DNA of 64,000 nucleotides from Siphonodentalium dalli (taxonomy: Eukaryota; Mollusca; Scaphopoda; Gadilida; Siphonodentaliidae). Below the pieces are notes generated by a model. That model did no database searches and had not been told where the DNA came from. It worked only from the letters and a program-made list of their open reading frames with translations. The DNA lies in contig CP136069.1 in assembly GCA_032622095.1 (NCBI GenBank), positions 40,524,194 to 40,588,193 of the forward strand, written 5' to 3'. Made by a program: the position numbers and the translations under genes. The first letter of the stretch is position 1. Each line of letters starts with the position of its first letter. Below are positions 63,961 through 64,000 of the stretch, piece after piece.

Positions 63961-64000
63961 TAAATAACATCCCACCCCATCGGATCCTGTGCTGAGACTT

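Overview
The window is a piece of animal nuclear DNA. It is AT-rich, its exons are short with GT..AG introns, its retrotransposons are LINE type, and MITEs, foldback elements and tandem repeats are very dense. The gene families (nose-resistant-to-fluoxetine acyltransferase, FLYWCH zinc finger) and the repeat style suggest a marine invertebrate; the phylum cannot be fixed from sequence alone.

Main result: almost the whole window (594-63346) is one minus-strand gene, the C-terminal part of an nrf-6-like, multi-pass acyltransferase-3 protein. Twelve exons were found by reading protein-family motifs, splice sites and codon phase together. All eleven junctions join in frame with GT..AG borders and give about 547 codons ending in TAA at 594-596. 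The 5' end (signal peptide and most of the NRF domain) lies beyond base 64000. Introns run from 0.7 to 24.7 kb and hold everything else. The conserved Gly-His of the acyltransferase core is Tyr-Gln here, so catalysis is doubtful.

Layout. 0.6-5.2 kb: last two exons with tandem repeats between them. 5.2-29.9 kb: one giant intron. It holds a 9.0 kb element (10029-19045) made of 18 satellite monomers of about 520 bp in two head-to-head arms, with short terminal inverted repeats and an 8-bp flanking repeat; a 6.8 kb element with long inverted ends (about 19517-26345) carrying several nested foldback elements; and a broken two-exon FLYWCH gene on the plus strand (28831-29432). 29.9-37.0 kb: the densest coding stretch, six exons, with a TTAA-flanked piggyBac-like MITE at 30625-30990. 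37-49 kb: a 12 kb intron with a minisatellite, palindromes, MITEs and an L2/CR1-like LINE 3' end. 49-52.6 kb: two exons around a 2.2 kb inverted-repeat element. 52.7-61 kb: an intron containing a MITE, a minisatellite and a 5.7 kb hAT-like element (54213-59941, perfect 8-bp target duplication) that encloses a decayed LINE. 61-64 kb: the two most upstream exons and a MITE.

No bacterial operon, CRISPR, rRNA or tRNA was seen. Most short open frames in the window are repeat artefacts.
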